64,000 nt of DNA, from contig NZ_QQAY01000013.1 in assembly GCF_003350505.1 (NCBI RefSeq), forward strand, positions 1-64,000, in the 5' to 3' direction. The notes under the pieces are model-generated. The model was not told the DNA's origin and ran no database searches. It saw only the letters and a list, made by a program, of their open reading frames with translations. A program made the translations under genes and the position numbers. Below are positions 35,020 through 44,099 of the stretch, in pieces; positions within the stretch are counted from its first letter, which is position 1; each line of letters starts with the position of its first letter. Source of the stretch: Falsibacillus pallidus (GTDB taxonomy: Bacteria > Bacillota > Bacilli > Bacillales > DSM-25281).

Positions 35020-35904
35020 TTACAAGGCCCGCTGGCTATTGTCTCTGCAGCGATTTATTCTTTCAATTACATGGATGATCGACAAGGTTTCTTCAATCGG
35101 AATGGGATTTCTGCCCGTTTTAAAGAAAGATAGGATCTCTTGTATAAGCCCACTGTACATGGATTCCTGCGGGTCGCTTTCCCATATCACAGGAAAAGCC
35201 TCATTTTTCGTTTTGGCAGTAATCCGATAAACAGATTTGCCCTCTTGAATCCCTTTTATCACAGCTTTTTTCCCGTCTACCATGATACATTCTACAAGCT
35301 CTCCCTGCCCACTCTTTTTTACAGATATGCTCACCGGCAATGTCTTCATAATGCCTTGCATCATCTCTACAAGATGGATTCCATACCAAAAATAGCCCGG
35401 ATAATGCGGTGCGAAATCGAGCGGCCCCTCCAACTCTAATTCGACAATTTCATCAGGCGAATACTCATTTTGGAATCGCTGGATAAAGTTTGCGTACCTT
35501 AGAGCTGAACTGCTCATCAAAGGGGTTCTTCCTTCTTTGCTATCCATAAAATACTGATGCGCCTCTTCGGTTGAAAGGGATAGCGGCTTATCAATAAAAA
35601 CCGGTTTGCCAAATCCCTTCAGTTGTTCCCATATCTTTTTCCGATCAGGAGAAAACATGGATAACAGGAGGTAAGCATCACAGCGATCATTCAATTCTTC
35701 CAATGAATCAGCTATCGGAATAGGAAACTCTTTAAGGAATCGCTCCATTATGATGTGATGCTGCTTCATGCTGCTGGCGATCTGTGGTGAATAATAAGGA
35801 TAGACCGCCGCGATTTTATGTCCTATATTGGATCCGCAGTTCAATATTTCCCTAGTAAAAGCAATTACATGGGAGGAATCGCTGCCAATGATTCCAATTT
35901 TCAT
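35020..35904 (-). CDS. Gfo/Idh/MocA-family oxidoreductase C (shorter type)
   Basis: 294 aa, shorter than the other members. The N-terminal Rossmann region reads KIGIIGSDSSHVIAF, the conserved lysine is in VFIDKPLSLS, and the C-terminal domain carries YFWYGIHLVEMMQGIM. GGAGGG lies seven bases before the ATG. It is the last gene of the upper sub-operon; a MITE separates it from the aldolase-like gene upstream. Confidence 0.85.
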   Translation of the reverse strand: MKIGIIGSDSSHVIAFTREILNCGSNIGHKIAAVYPYYSPQIASSMKQHHIIMERFLKEFPIPIADSLEELNDRCDAYLLLSMFSPDRKKIWEQLKGFGKPVFIDKPLSLSTEEAHQYFMDSKEGRTPLMSSSALRYANFIQRFQNEYSPDEIVELELEGPLDFAPHYPGYFWYGIHLVEMMQGIMKTLPVSISVKKSGQGELVECIMVDGKKAVIKGIQEGKSVYRITAKTKNEAFPVIWESDPQESMYSGLIQEILSFFKTGRNPIPIEETLSIIHVIERINRCRDNSQRAL

Positions 35905-35934
35905 TCATTTCCCTCCCGCACTTTCTTATATCGA

Positions 35935-36108
35935 GGCTGTTTTCTCAAAGTTTGTTGCTTTAGCCATTAAAATAGGATAACTTGTGCAATCAATGCAGGA
36001 AATTCAGCTGAAAAAGGAGCCTGAATACTCTATTTCACCGCGCAAAACAGGTATTTTCACGTTAAAATCAGCATTAAGATTTTAATAATAATGTTTACGA
36101 AAACAGCC
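35935..36108. mobile_element. MITE with perfect 8-bp target duplication
   Basis: 174 bases with imperfect terminal inverted repeats (GGCTGTTTTC...GAAAACAGCC, similarity continuing for about 28 bases). It is flanked by TATATCGA on both sides (35927-35934 and 36109-36116). No coding capacity. The right flank overlaps the stop codon of the aldolase-like gene; removing the element plus one flank would change its TAG stop back to TAA. Confidence 0.9.
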
Positions 36109-37181
36109 TATATCGATTGTTTTTCATTCTTATTAAGCCAATTTGATAGGTTTTGAGACACAAAGGAATCATCCTGCAAATGAGGGTAGTCCCGGTAGAC
36201 CCGCTGTATTTCCTCCAACTGGCCGTCACTCAGTCGCTCTTCCGGAAGCAGGCACCACTCTCCTTGAAGAAGACCCTGCATTGCTAATACCTTATTGATG
36301 CCGGCAATGCAGCCTTTGAAGCGGTTGGCGGAATCAAAAAATGCGGCATTGGCATCTGTCACTTCTTGTGCAAGAGTCAGAAAATGAGCTGGAATTGCTT
36401 CCTGTCCCCTTACTGCTTTTATCCGTTCAAAATATTCCACTGCTGTTTTGGTCCAGACAGCCCAGTGGCCCAAAAGACCGCCAACAATAGCCTTTTCAAT
36501 GGTTTTTCCATTGGACTGAAAACGATAGACAGTCAATAAATCGTTGATGATATTATCATCGTTCCCTGTATACAAAGCGATTTGATCAGAGCGAGTCGAC
36601 TCGCATACGGCACGGACGACATCTAAGGTCTGGTAGCGGTTGAAAGGCGCCATTTTAATAGCAAACACATTATCAATTTCCGCAAATGTCTTCCAAAATT
36701 CAAAGGACAATACCCGCCCTCCAACTGAAGGCTGCAAATAAAATCCGAAGACAGGTATGATTTCGGCAATTCGTTTCGTTCTATTTAACAATTCGGCTTC
36801 TGAATAATCATTCAATCCTCCCATGCTCAACAACCCGAGGTCATATCCTGCATTTTTGGCAAAGTGCGTCTCTTTTACAGCCTGCTGCGTCGGTCCTGCA
36901 ATACCGGCGACTTTAATGAATGGACGCTGCAAATTTCTTTTTTCTATTTCTTCAATGGCCAGATTCAGCACTTTTTCATATAAATGAAACTTTGGGTCCC
37001 TTATTTCAAATTGAGTAGTGTGGACGCCTACCGCCACTCCACCTGCACCGGCATCCATATAGTATTGGGTCAAAGCGCGCTGCCTGGCTTCATCCAGCTC
37101 CCTATTTTCGTTCAATGCCAACGGGTGGGCAGGTATCACCGTTCCGCTGAACAGCAGTTTTTTTACATTTTCACTCAGCAT
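36108..37181 (-). CDS. Dihydrodipicolinate-synthase-family aldolase/lyase
   Basis: 357 aa class I aldolase-type TIM barrel. GTVIPAHPLALNENRELD is the start typical of the family, GAGGVAVGVHTTQ is the second strand, and the Schiff-base lysine fits VFAIKMAPFNRYQT. In sugar clusters such enzymes cleave or dehydrate 2-keto-3-deoxy acids; the exact substrate is unknown. AAGGAG is upstream, and the gene follows the epimerase by three bases. The G of its TAG stop is the terminal base of the MITE. Confidence 0.87.
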   Translation of the reverse strand: MLSENVKKLLFSGTVIPAHPLALNENRELDEARQRALTQYYMDAGAGGVAVGVHTTQFEIRDPKFHLYEKVLNLAIEEIEKRNLQRPFIKVAGIAGPTQQAVKETHFAKNAGYDLGLLSMGGLNDYSEAELLNRTKRIAEIIPVFGFYLQPSVGGRVLSFEFWKTFAEIDNVFAIKMAPFNRYQTLDVVRAVCESTRSDQIALYTGNDDNIINDLLTVYRFQSNGKTIEKAIVGGLLGHWAVWTKTAVEYFERIKAVRGQEAIPAHFLTLAQEVTDANAAFFDSANRFKGCIAGINKVLAMQGLLQGEWCLLPEERLSDGQLEEIQRVYRDYPHLQDDSFVSQNLSNWLNKNEKQSI

Positions 37182-37184
37182 GTT

Positions 37185-38213
37185 TTAAAAGACTCCTTCC
37201 CTCTCTTGGAAATGGGTCGGCTTATTGTACATAGCGCCTCCCTCGGAAATCCAATCGGCTGTCCAGTCAATCATGGAAGCAAGAGTCACACGGGGGTACC
37301 CAAAAAGCTGGTGTGCTTTGGAGGCATTGTTCAAAAGAGCGGTGTCCTTCTCTTCATTGATAAATTGGACAGGCTTATTCAATCTTTCACCAAATTGCTG
37401 TGCGATCCAGCGAACCGATACTTTTTCAGGACCTGTTATGTTCAACGTCTTCGGCGGAGAACTGCAGTGCAGCAGGGAACGGATGGCATATTCATTAGCG
37501 TCGCCTTGCCATATCACGTTCACCTGTCCCATAGACAGGTCTATTGGTGTGCCGGCATTGACTTGTTTAGCGATTTCCAATAGCACTCCGTATCTCATAT
37601 CAATGGCATAGTTCAAGCGGAACAATAAAACAGGCGTCTGATGTTTATGTGAAAAATAAGTGAAAATCCGTTCCCTTCCTAAACAGGACTGAGCGTACTC
37701 GCCGACTGGCTGCACAGGATGATCTTCTGAACATTCGCCTTTGTTGACAGAGGTCAATGGATAGACATTCCCGGTGGAAAAGGATACTATATTGGATTTT
37801 TTGAATTTTTCAGCTACCCGGCCAGGCAGATAAGCATTCATAGCCCAAGTAAAATGTTCATTATCCTTCGTGCCGAATTTCGTTCCGGCCATATAAATGA
37901 TATTTTTGGCATTGGGGAGATTTTGAAGGTCTTCCTCGTTCAATAAATCTGCCGCAATCGTTTCAACACCTGATGATTCAAGTTCTTCACGGAGGGATCC
38001 ATTTGAGAATCGGGATACCCCTATCACTTTTTTCTCCACTCCCGCTTGATTGATGGCACGTTTGGCCATTTTAGCGAGAGTCGGTCCCATTTTTCCGCCT
38101 ACCCCAAGAATAAGGATATCTCCCTCTATTTTTTTCATATCCTCAACAAGCGCTTGGGATGGCTTTGTCATCCATTCTTCTAATTGTTCAATCGTCTGTA
38201 GCTTCAATTTCAT
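37185..38213 (-). CDS. NAD-dependent epimerase/dehydratase (extended SDR)
   Basis: 342 aa from the ATG at 38213, with AAAGGGG six bases upstream; the longer frame to 38270 starts inside the upstream gene without a ribosome site. The dinucleotide loop is DILILGVGGKMGPTLAKMA. YxxxK-type residues are less clear than usual: VGEYAQSCLGRE stands where YAxSK is expected, with R for K. It lies next to the aldolase-like gene, so it may epimerise or dehydrate an intermediate of the same pathway. Confidence 0.82.
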   Translation of the reverse strand: MKLKLQTIEQLEEWMTKPSQALVEDMKKIEGDILILGVGGKMGPTLAKMAKRAINQAGVEKKVIGVSRFSNGSLREELESSGVETIAADLLNEEDLQNLPNAKNIIYMAGTKFGTKDNEHFTWAMNAYLPGRVAEKFKKSNIVSFSTGNVYPLTSVNKGECSEDHPVQPVGEYAQSCLGRERIFTYFSHKHQTPVLLFRLNYAIDMRYGVLLEIAKQVNAGTPIDLSMGQVNVIWQGDANEYAIRSLLHCSSPPKTLNITGPEKVSVRWIAQQFGERLNKPVQFINEEKDTALLNNASKAHQLFGYPRVTLASMIDWTADWISEGGAMYNKPTHFQEREGVF

Positions 38214-38266
38214 CGCCCCTTTAGTAAGATAGAGGAGGCTGAGTTCCTGCCTCCTCGTGGATATAA

Positions 38267-41026
38267 TCATTTAGGCTGCCTTATCAAAGAATCAAGGCTT
38301 GCTGTCAACACGTTCTTGGCATCCAAGGAAATAAATTTACTTAAGCTGTCTTTATTAATCTGTTCCTTCGCTTTTTCCAGGAACTCAATTGCATTCGGCC
38401 CATTGCCTTTTTCCAGCTGATGATCTGCTTGCTTTAAGTCCTCCAAAAGCTGTTTATAAAGCGGCTGATCCAGCATATTGCGGCTTCTGTATTCTTCCGC
38501 TTCTTCTCTCACAGAGTTGAAGCTTGTTTCGCCAGGATGCACTTCTAATTTCATTAAGTCTGCACCTGAAGCATAATAAAGGCTTCCATCGTTTTCGATA
38601 TCCATCAAATCGGCATTCTGTTTAATGAGCATGGTGGATAATGTGCCAGGGTTTACGACAGTTATGTTCCTGCCGAGTGTCGTATAAAGCAGACCATCTT
38701 TGCCCCAGCGGAGGTAGATCGGCCTCCATTTGCTTGCAGCATAAGTACTCGGATAGACCACTTTGCTTTTCTTCACTTCATATGTTTTTGGATCCATGGC
38801 GAAAATCGTTCCGTCGATTGCTCCCCATATAAGTCCATCCGGGCCGGCGGACAATTCGCCGATCATTTTTGGATCAGCATCCAATCCAGGGATATCCGGC
38901 GTGAATTCAGCCACTTTCTTGCTGTTTTTCACATCCCATACGAAGATTTTCGCATTTTCATCAGCGGGATTGCTTCCTCCACCGCCCCATACAGAAGTGC
39001 CGCCATAAACATATCCATCTTTATAGGCCAAACCGATGATGCTTTGATTTTCCACAACGTTTCGATGGTCTTCCCATTGACCGGTTTGCTTATGATAGAT
39101 GCTTAAGGAGCCTCCAAGCTCTCCGTAGCCTGGAATGGTTCCGATGAATAAATCATTTCCACTCGATTCGAGAGTAAACGGCCGGTCCTGGAAGTCTTCA
39201 ATATCATGGATCAGCCCTGGATTCTTATCAGGAGTATTTCCAAAATCCATTGCCTTTGCCGGATCATATTGATAGATTTTCGCCCCTCCATAGGTTCCGA
39301 AGAATACTTTTCCGTCGAAGAAACCGATGCCTTCAGGCTGCGGCATCCAGCTCAAATTATGGATGATCTTCGATTCTCGAGGATCAAAGACACTCATTCC
39401 CCGATGATATCCGCCTAAATAAATCTTTCCGTCTGGCGCCTTTGCCAATGACTGAATCGGCACCCCTTGCGGTTCCACATCCGGGTAGATGTACTCAACC
39501 TCATTTTTCATTGGATCGTACTGCATATATTCTGAAAAACCGCTCACAAGCGCCAGCACTGAATGGCCGTCTTTTTCCACCCATCCGAATTTACGGGTTG
39601 TATGATCTGTAGAAGATATGCCGCTGACTTCCTCCGTCGTATTGGTTTTTAAATTATAGCGATGGAGCTTGGCACCCAGGATGTAGTACATGTCTTCCCC
39701 GTTGTCTGGAGACGGCGGCGAAATTTCACCTGTGTATTTAATTGTGTTGACCAGTTCCAGCGTTTCCTCATCCAATACGTACACCGTTGAGCCGCCTACT
39801 CGAATGAATAGTTTCCCGTCGTATCCTTCAATATTGGCCACGGTGTTGTTCCCGCCTGATATCGGAATGTGGACTTCTTCCTTTTCTCCCGTTTTTAAGT
39901 TCAGCCGGTATACATAGGCAGTAGAGCCGATCCCAACGTAAAGGTAGTCGCCTGAAATCCCGAGTCCCCTTGCATATTTCTGGCCATCCTTGAATGTTCC
40001 TAAATCTTTGAATTCCCCTGTTTGGATGTCGTATTCAAACACCTTCGCATGCGGATAGGTGGCTCCATATACTTTCCCATCTTTACTGACAGCAAGGTCC
40101 CAAATCCATGTATCGGATGGATTTTTACCCAAAGTTTCAATTCTTTTTTCTGCCGGTAAATATCTGTATAGGATGCCATCGTTCGTTCCAGCAAAATAAA
40201 TGTTTCCGTCACTGCCTTCTGTTATGGCCCATACGGTATCCGCCCCTGGGATAGGCTGTGAAAAGAGTCGTTCACCCGTATCGCCATCAATGGCATAAAA
40301 AGTCGCTGGGACGCCATTTGTGGCAAAATAAAGTTCCGAATGCCCATCACTTCTAGTACTGATGGCTGCAGATGAAGTAAGCGATGCTTTTACCGCTTCC
40401 CCCAAATTGACTGGGTCACTGACTGTAAGATCCAGCTGCTCTTCCCATGAAAAAGACACTTGATCTACAAATGCATTGGTCACTGAAGCGACTCCCGAAT
40501 ATAATTCCAGTCTTGCCGAAACCGCGTTTTTCGGCGCCTTTCCACTCACAGATCCCGAAAGCCATGTATTGGCTGCCACCGATTTAACACTGTATCCGCT
40601 GCTGAATTTGGCTACTTCTTTTCCATTCTCATCAAAATAAAGCAGATACATATTGAGTGAGCCTGATTGCAAATAGATTGAAGCGTCAAAGTGATAGACT
40701 TGCCCGCCTGTCACCCTTGCCATGCTGCTTCTTATCCCGGCAGATTTCGTAGAAAGAGAGTCTGCCATCTTCAAACTTTGCGTTCCTTCTTTTACAACAG
40801 AACGATCGATAGAAAACCCGGTATCGCCGTATGTTTGTGTCCATCCAAGAATTGCCCCATTCTCTTTGGGAGTTGATTCAAACCCGGCATTTTCAATAAA
40901 ATAGTCGTTTTGTGCCGGTTTTTCCTTGGCTTTTATCGAATAGGGAGAATTCATGGATGCTAGAGAAACGATTAGGATTCCTGTGGCGGAGATGCGAAAA
41001 CATTTCTTTAAATTTTTTTGAATCAT
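38267..41026 (-). CDS. Secreted beta-propeller protein with N-terminal CBM-like and C-terminal FIMAH-like domain
   Basis: 919 aa. Signal peptide (ISATGILIVSLASMNSPYSIKA) followed by a jelly-roll, carbohydrate-binding-like domain at about 40-195 (FIENAGFESTPKENGAILGW). A long series of propeller blades follows (about 215-830) with repeated phrases such as GSDGNIYFAGT, SKDGKVYGATYPH, APDGKIYLGGYHRG, GPDGLIWGAIDG. The C-terminal 70 residues (LYKQLLEDLKQADHQLEKGN...AIEFLEKAKEQI) resemble the FIMAH domain of Bacillaceae wall-associated enzymes. It is the only exported non-transport protein of the cluster, so it likely binds or cuts the polymer from which the imported substrate comes; a lyase of propeller type is possible. 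Starts by ATGA overlap with the upstream Gfo gene. Confidence 0.8.
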   Translation of the reverse strand: MIQKNLKKCFRISATGILIVSLASMNSPYSIKAKEKPAQNDYFIENAGFESTPKENGAILGWTQTYGDTGFSIDRSVVKEGTQSLKMADSLSTKSAGIRSSMARVTGGQVYHFDASIYLQSGSLNMYLLYFDENGKEVAKFSSGYSVKSVAANTWLSGSVSGKAPKNAVSARLELYSGVASVTNAFVDQVSFSWEEQLDLTVSDPVNLGEAVKASLTSSAAISTRSDGHSELYFATNGVPATFYAIDGDTGERLFSQPIPGADTVWAITEGSDGNIYFAGTNDGILYRYLPAEKRIETLGKNPSDTWIWDLAVSKDGKVYGATYPHAKVFEYDIQTGEFKDLGTFKDGQKYARGLGISGDYLYVGIGSTAYVYRLNLKTGEKEEVHIPISGGNNTVANIEGYDGKLFIRVGGSTVYVLDEETLELVNTIKYTGEISPPSPDNGEDMYYILGAKLHRYNLKTNTTEEVSGISSTDHTTRKFGWVEKDGHSVLALVSGFSEYMQYDPMKNEVEYIYPDVEPQGVPIQSLAKAPDGKIYLGGYHRGMSVFDPRESKIIHNLSWMPQPEGIGFFDGKVFFGTYGGAKIYQYDPAKAMDFGNTPDKNPGLIHDIEDFQDRPFTLESSGNDLFIGTIPGYGELGGSLSIYHKQTGQWEDHRNVVENQSIIGLAYKDGYVYGGTSVWGGGGSNPADENAKIFVWDVKNSKKVAEFTPDIPGLDADPKMIGELSAGPDGLIWGAIDGTIFAMDPKTYEVKKSKVVYPSTYAASKWRPIYLRWGKDGLLYTTLGRNITVVNPGTLSTMLIKQNADLMDIENDGSLYYASGADLMKLEVHPGETSFNSVREEAEEYRSRNMLDQPLYKQLLEDLKQADHQLEKGNGPNAIEFLEKAKEQINKDSLSKFISLDAKNVLTASLDSLIRQPK

Positions 41027-42111
41027 GATTCCATTCCCCTTCCTTTAGAAAGTTTGATTTCTTTCCGGGTCCTGCTGCTTTCATAGATTGCATCAATCAT
41101 GCGCATGATTTCCACACCATGTTCAACAGTCGTTCTTGGAGCCTTATTTTCAAGGCAGCATTCAACAAAATGATCGGTCTGCTCCTGAAACGCAGCATCC
41201 ACATTGAGTCCGTCCTGATCAGTCTGCGGGCGGGCATTAAGGATGGTATTGTACTTTTCGATGATCAGCCATGTTTCCGGAAGTACTTCGGTTCCTCCTC
41301 TCTCGCCGTAGAGAACGACGCTTGTTTCATTTCTTTTCGCATGGAGTGTGTAGCTGGTATCCAAATATAGGGACGCTCCGTTTTCGAAGCGGATCATCGC
41401 ATTGGCAAGGTCTTCAACGTTATTGAAATTAGGATTGTAATCAGCCGTTTTATAAAATGCCAGGTTTTTGATGTTGGATCGATTTCCGAGTTTATTATAT
41501 GTATTGGCACTGACGGCTATGGGACGTGGACAACCCATTAAGTACCAGGAAAGATCGAGTACATGGATTCCTACATCAATCAGCGGCCCGCCCCCTGATT
41601 TTTCACGGTCTGCAAACCAGCCGCCAGGATTCCCAAGCCTTCTGAGTGCAGACGCCTTAGCGTAGTAAATGCGGCCAAGGTCGCCATGATCGATGAAAGT
41701 TTTTAGCATTTGAACATTGGGGTCGAATCTTCTGATGAATCCTACTTGAAGTGTTTTCCCTGTTTCTATGGTCTTTCTTTGGATGGCGAGTGCGTCAGAG
41801 ATGGTTGTACAAAGAGGTTTTTCTACAAATACGTGTTTGCCGGCATCAAGTGCGGCCATGATGATGTCTGCATGGGTGTTATTCCAGGTACAGATAACGA
41901 CTGCTTCCAAGTCTGGGAGCTGAAGCATGACATTGTAGTCTGTACAAAGATGGGGGATGTTGTATTGTGCGGCTTTCTGTTTTGCCCGTGATTCATTGAG
42001 GTCGCAGATGGCATACAGTTCTGCGGCGGAGTTGTTTTGGTAAGAATTTAGATGAAGTTCCGAAATGGCTCCGCCGCCGATGATTCCAATTTTCAATGGT
42101 ATTGGACTCAT
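41023..42111 (-). CDS. Gfo/Idh/MocA-family oxidoreductase D
   Basis: 362 aa. LKIGIIGGGAISELH (NAD(P) loop), HVFVEKPLCT, and GGGPLIDVGIHVLDLSWYLMG. Close paralogue of the product at 27870. GGAGG lies upstream and the gene follows the TIM-barrel isomerase by six bases; it overlaps the propeller gene by ATGA. In pathways that attack glycosides by C3 oxidation, this family performs the oxidation and a TIM-barrel partner performs the elimination or isomerisation, which matches the gene pair here. Confidence 0.92.
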   Translation of the reverse strand: MSPIPLKIGIIGGGAISELHLNSYQNNSAAELYAICDLNESRAKQKAAQYNIPHLCTDYNVMLQLPDLEAVVICTWNNTHADIIMAALDAGKHVFVEKPLCTTISDALAIQRKTIETGKTLQVGFIRRFDPNVQMLKTFIDHGDLGRIYYAKASALRRLGNPGGWFADREKSGGGPLIDVGIHVLDLSWYLMGCPRPIAVSANTYNKLGNRSNIKNLAFYKTADYNPNFNNVEDLANAMIRFENGASLYLDTSYTLHAKRNETSVVLYGERGGTEVLPETWLIIEKYNTILNARPQTDQDGLNVDAAFQEQTDHFVECCLENKAPRTTVEHGVEIMRMIDAIYESSRTRKEIKLSKGRGMES

Positions 42112-42117
42112 TGAAGC

Positions 42118-42984
42118 TTATACCTCCTCCCAGATTCTTTTGATATTCTGCAAGCCTATTTTTGTCGCAATCTTGCAATCTTCCATCCCTTCAAATTCAA
42201 GGGATAAAAAACCTTTATAAGCACTGTTTTTAATGAGCCGAAAGACGTTTCGAATATTGATGTCCCCCTGGCCAAGAATGGCTCCTTTCAAGAAGTTGCC
42301 ATTTCGGGTGCTAAAGAAGCCTTCGCCGGGATCTTCTGCAGCCGGCCGGTAATAAAAGTCTTTAAGATGAACCATGGAGGATATCGGGAGGTTGTTTTTC
42401 ACTGCAGCTTCTGGCACTTCGTCGACACAAAGGAAATTACCGACATCAAGCGTTGTTTTAAAATTTGGCCGGTTTACCAGTTTAACGAGAATCTCGACCC
42501 TTTCGCTGGATTGAAGGTAATATCCATGGTTTTCAACGCTTGTGGTGATTCCATACTGGGAAGCGTAGTCGGCTATTTCCCTGCATGCATCGACAAGGAT
42601 GGGAAGATCGCCATAAAACTGCTCGATGCCCGTTTCCTCCATCGGTCTTGAAGCGGCGTCATGGCGCATCAACCTAGCTCCAAGCTGGTTGGCAATATCC
42701 ACATGCTGCTTGACCCGCTTGATTTCTTCATTCACTTTTTCAATGGATTCCTGGATGAAATTAGCCCCGATGGCGTAATTGGAGATTTCAAGGTCAAGCT
42801 CCTCTGCTTTATTCCGGATGTCCTCAATAAGGGATGGAGTCTTGACGAGGTCAAATCCCAAAGGCACGATTTCCACATGTTCCGCTCCATTTTCCTTGAT
42901 CCATTCCATTGCCTCTAAAATTGTCATGCCATCGTCTCGCATTGCCTTGTATAAACTGTAAGAGCTTACTCCAATCTTCATCAT
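42118..42984 (-). CDS. Sugar-phosphate isomerase/epimerase-like TIM barrel
   Basis: 288 aa from the ATG at 42984, placed six bases after GAGGG. PF01261-type AP-endonuclease-2-like barrel: MKIGVSSYSLYK, ENGAEHVEIVPLGF, metal ligands in SVENHGYYLQS, TTLDVGNFLC, MVHLKDFYYRP and FLSLEFEGMED. The family includes xylose isomerase, IolE/IolI and 3-keto-glycoside lyases. It is the first gene of the cluster and is preceded by two copies of the 17-bp motif. Confidence 0.9.
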   Translation of the reverse strand: MMKIGVSSYSLYKAMRDDGMTILEAMEWIKENGAEHVEIVPLGFDLVKTPSLIEDIRNKAEELDLEISNYAIGANFIQESIEKVNEEIKRVKQHVDIANQLGARLMRHDAASRPMEETGIEQFYGDLPILVDACREIADYASQYGITTSVENHGYYLQSSERVEILVKLVNRPNFKTTLDVGNFLCVDEVPEAAVKNNLPISSMVHLKDFYYRPAAEDPGEGFFSTRNGNFLKGAILGQGDINIRNVFRLIKNSAYKGFLSLEFEGMEDCKIATKIGLQNIKRIWEEV

Positions 42985-43001
42985 CCGCACCCTCTCTAAT
43001 T

Positions 43002-43018
43002 GTTGGTTTATATCTGGA
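43002..43018 (-). promoter_or_regulatory. Cluster motif copy 2 (candidate operator)
   Basis: GTTGGTTTATATCTGGA, 18 bases before the start of the isomerase gene. Two TGG triplets keep the same distance as in the other copies. Confidence 0.5.
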
Positions 43019-43430
43019 ATTCTATTAATTTTATGGGTTTACCACTAGTTGTTGGCGGGTCCATCTATGATAACGGTTGCAATTTGGACCTTGGTGTAAG
43101 GTTATTACTTTATTGGTTGACTGTAATAAACTATATGTATTTGCGGTGGATATAAGAACTGGACTATATCTGGTTCACTTAAAATAGTACAACCTCCAAT
43201 TAAATAAATCAATAAAATTCTGAAAAATCAAACAAAAGTATGTGGTTCTCGAAAAAAACTGGGGCGTGACTTTGCTCTCCACCCCGTCAGCTTATCCACA
43301 GGATTCGGTTGACAGTCACTTGGGGTAAACTTTCATTAGGTACTTGGGACTAAAGTTGAAATTAATGGAATTTACGACATTTTTTGCGTTACAATGAAAA
43401 CATTACATTTATTTGTTGGAGGGACATCTT
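43019..43430. other. Divergent intergenic region between the catabolic cluster and the YIP1 gene
   Basis: About 410 bases. It holds motif copy 3 (43158-43174), a stretch CTGGGGCGTGACTTTGC near 43258 that belongs to the dispersed GTGCCTGTCAC palindromes, and presumably promoters in both directions. No other gene is supported. Confidence 0.5.
43158..43174 (-). promoter_or_regulatory. Cluster motif copy 3 (candidate operator)
   Basis: ACTGGACTATATCTGGT, differing from copy 1 only in the three central variable bases. It lies about 175 bases before the isomerase start. Position relative to copy 2 is 156 bases, close to a whole number of helical turns. Confidence 0.55.
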
Positions 43431-44099
43431 TTGATCTATCAAGTTCGATTATTCAGGGGACTAAGGGACCCGAGAGCTATGCTTCATCAGCTGGGGCAGG
43501 CCGAGACGGTTTACGGACTAAATAATAGAGTGATGCTCTTGTTTCTTTCCAGCTTGCTGATTTTCGCGGTAAGCGGTTGGTTTGGGCTTGGCACTCATGA
43601 AATCTCTGCTGAGATTAATAATCTATCAAACTCACAATTTGAATGGGAAAAGTTCCTGTTTTGGATCGGCAGGCTTGTATCGGGGCTTTTGTTTGCTGCG
43701 ATCTATCTGTACATCATGTCTCTTTGGTTTGACATATGGACCGAGGCCCCGTTCAAGCATTTACTTATTGTACAGGCATTTGCATTTCTCCCGATTTTAA
43801 TTGAGAAGATTATACATATCCTGTGTGTGTCTTTGCTTGGACTGGACTGGTATTCCTCTCCTGTTTCGCTTGGAGCGATTGCCCAGAGCGCACATGCACC
43901 TGCTTGGATCATTTATTTTTCAGGCTGCGCCACACTCTTTAAAGTCTGGAGCATGTACATACAATTTATAGGGTTAAGGAAACTTGCAGCCATGCAGCGC
44001 GGCGCTGCATTATTAGTGACCGTTTCCATTCATTTGATTTTTTGGGCCATCACGGCGACTTTGGCCTTCTTTGAATTAGGCTCTTTTCTCAATATTTGA
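43431..44099 (+). CDS. YIP1-family membrane protein (YknW-like)
   Basis: 222 aa from a TTG at 43431, chosen because GGAGGG lies eight bases upstream. Five hydrophobic segments follow a short N-terminal head with PRAMLHQLGQA. In B. subtilis the YIP1 protein YknW is needed to assemble the YknXYZ exporter; here the next gene encodes a YknX-like adaptor, but no ATPase or permease follows. A MITE inserted in the last codons: the final residues GSFLNI are encoded by the element. Without it the frame would read KPFF and stop. Confidence 0.82.
   Translation: MIYQVRLFRGLRDPRAMLHQLGQAETVYGLNNRVMLLFLSSLLIFAVSGWFGLGTHEISAEINNLSNSQFEWEKFLFWIGRLVSGLLFAAIYLYIMSLWFDIWTEAPFKHLLIVQAFAFLPILIEKIIHILCVSLLGLDWYSSPVSLGAIAQSAHAPAWIIYFSGCATLFKVWSMYIQFIGLRKLAAMQRGAALLVTVSIHLIFWAITATLAFFELGSFLNI

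Noticed and set aside
43140-43160. Possible further riboswitch (TTTGCGGTGGA near 43.14 kb)
   Set aside because: Only one short word resembles the conserved CGCAAA block; the tetraloop stem, receptor and 3' block are missing.
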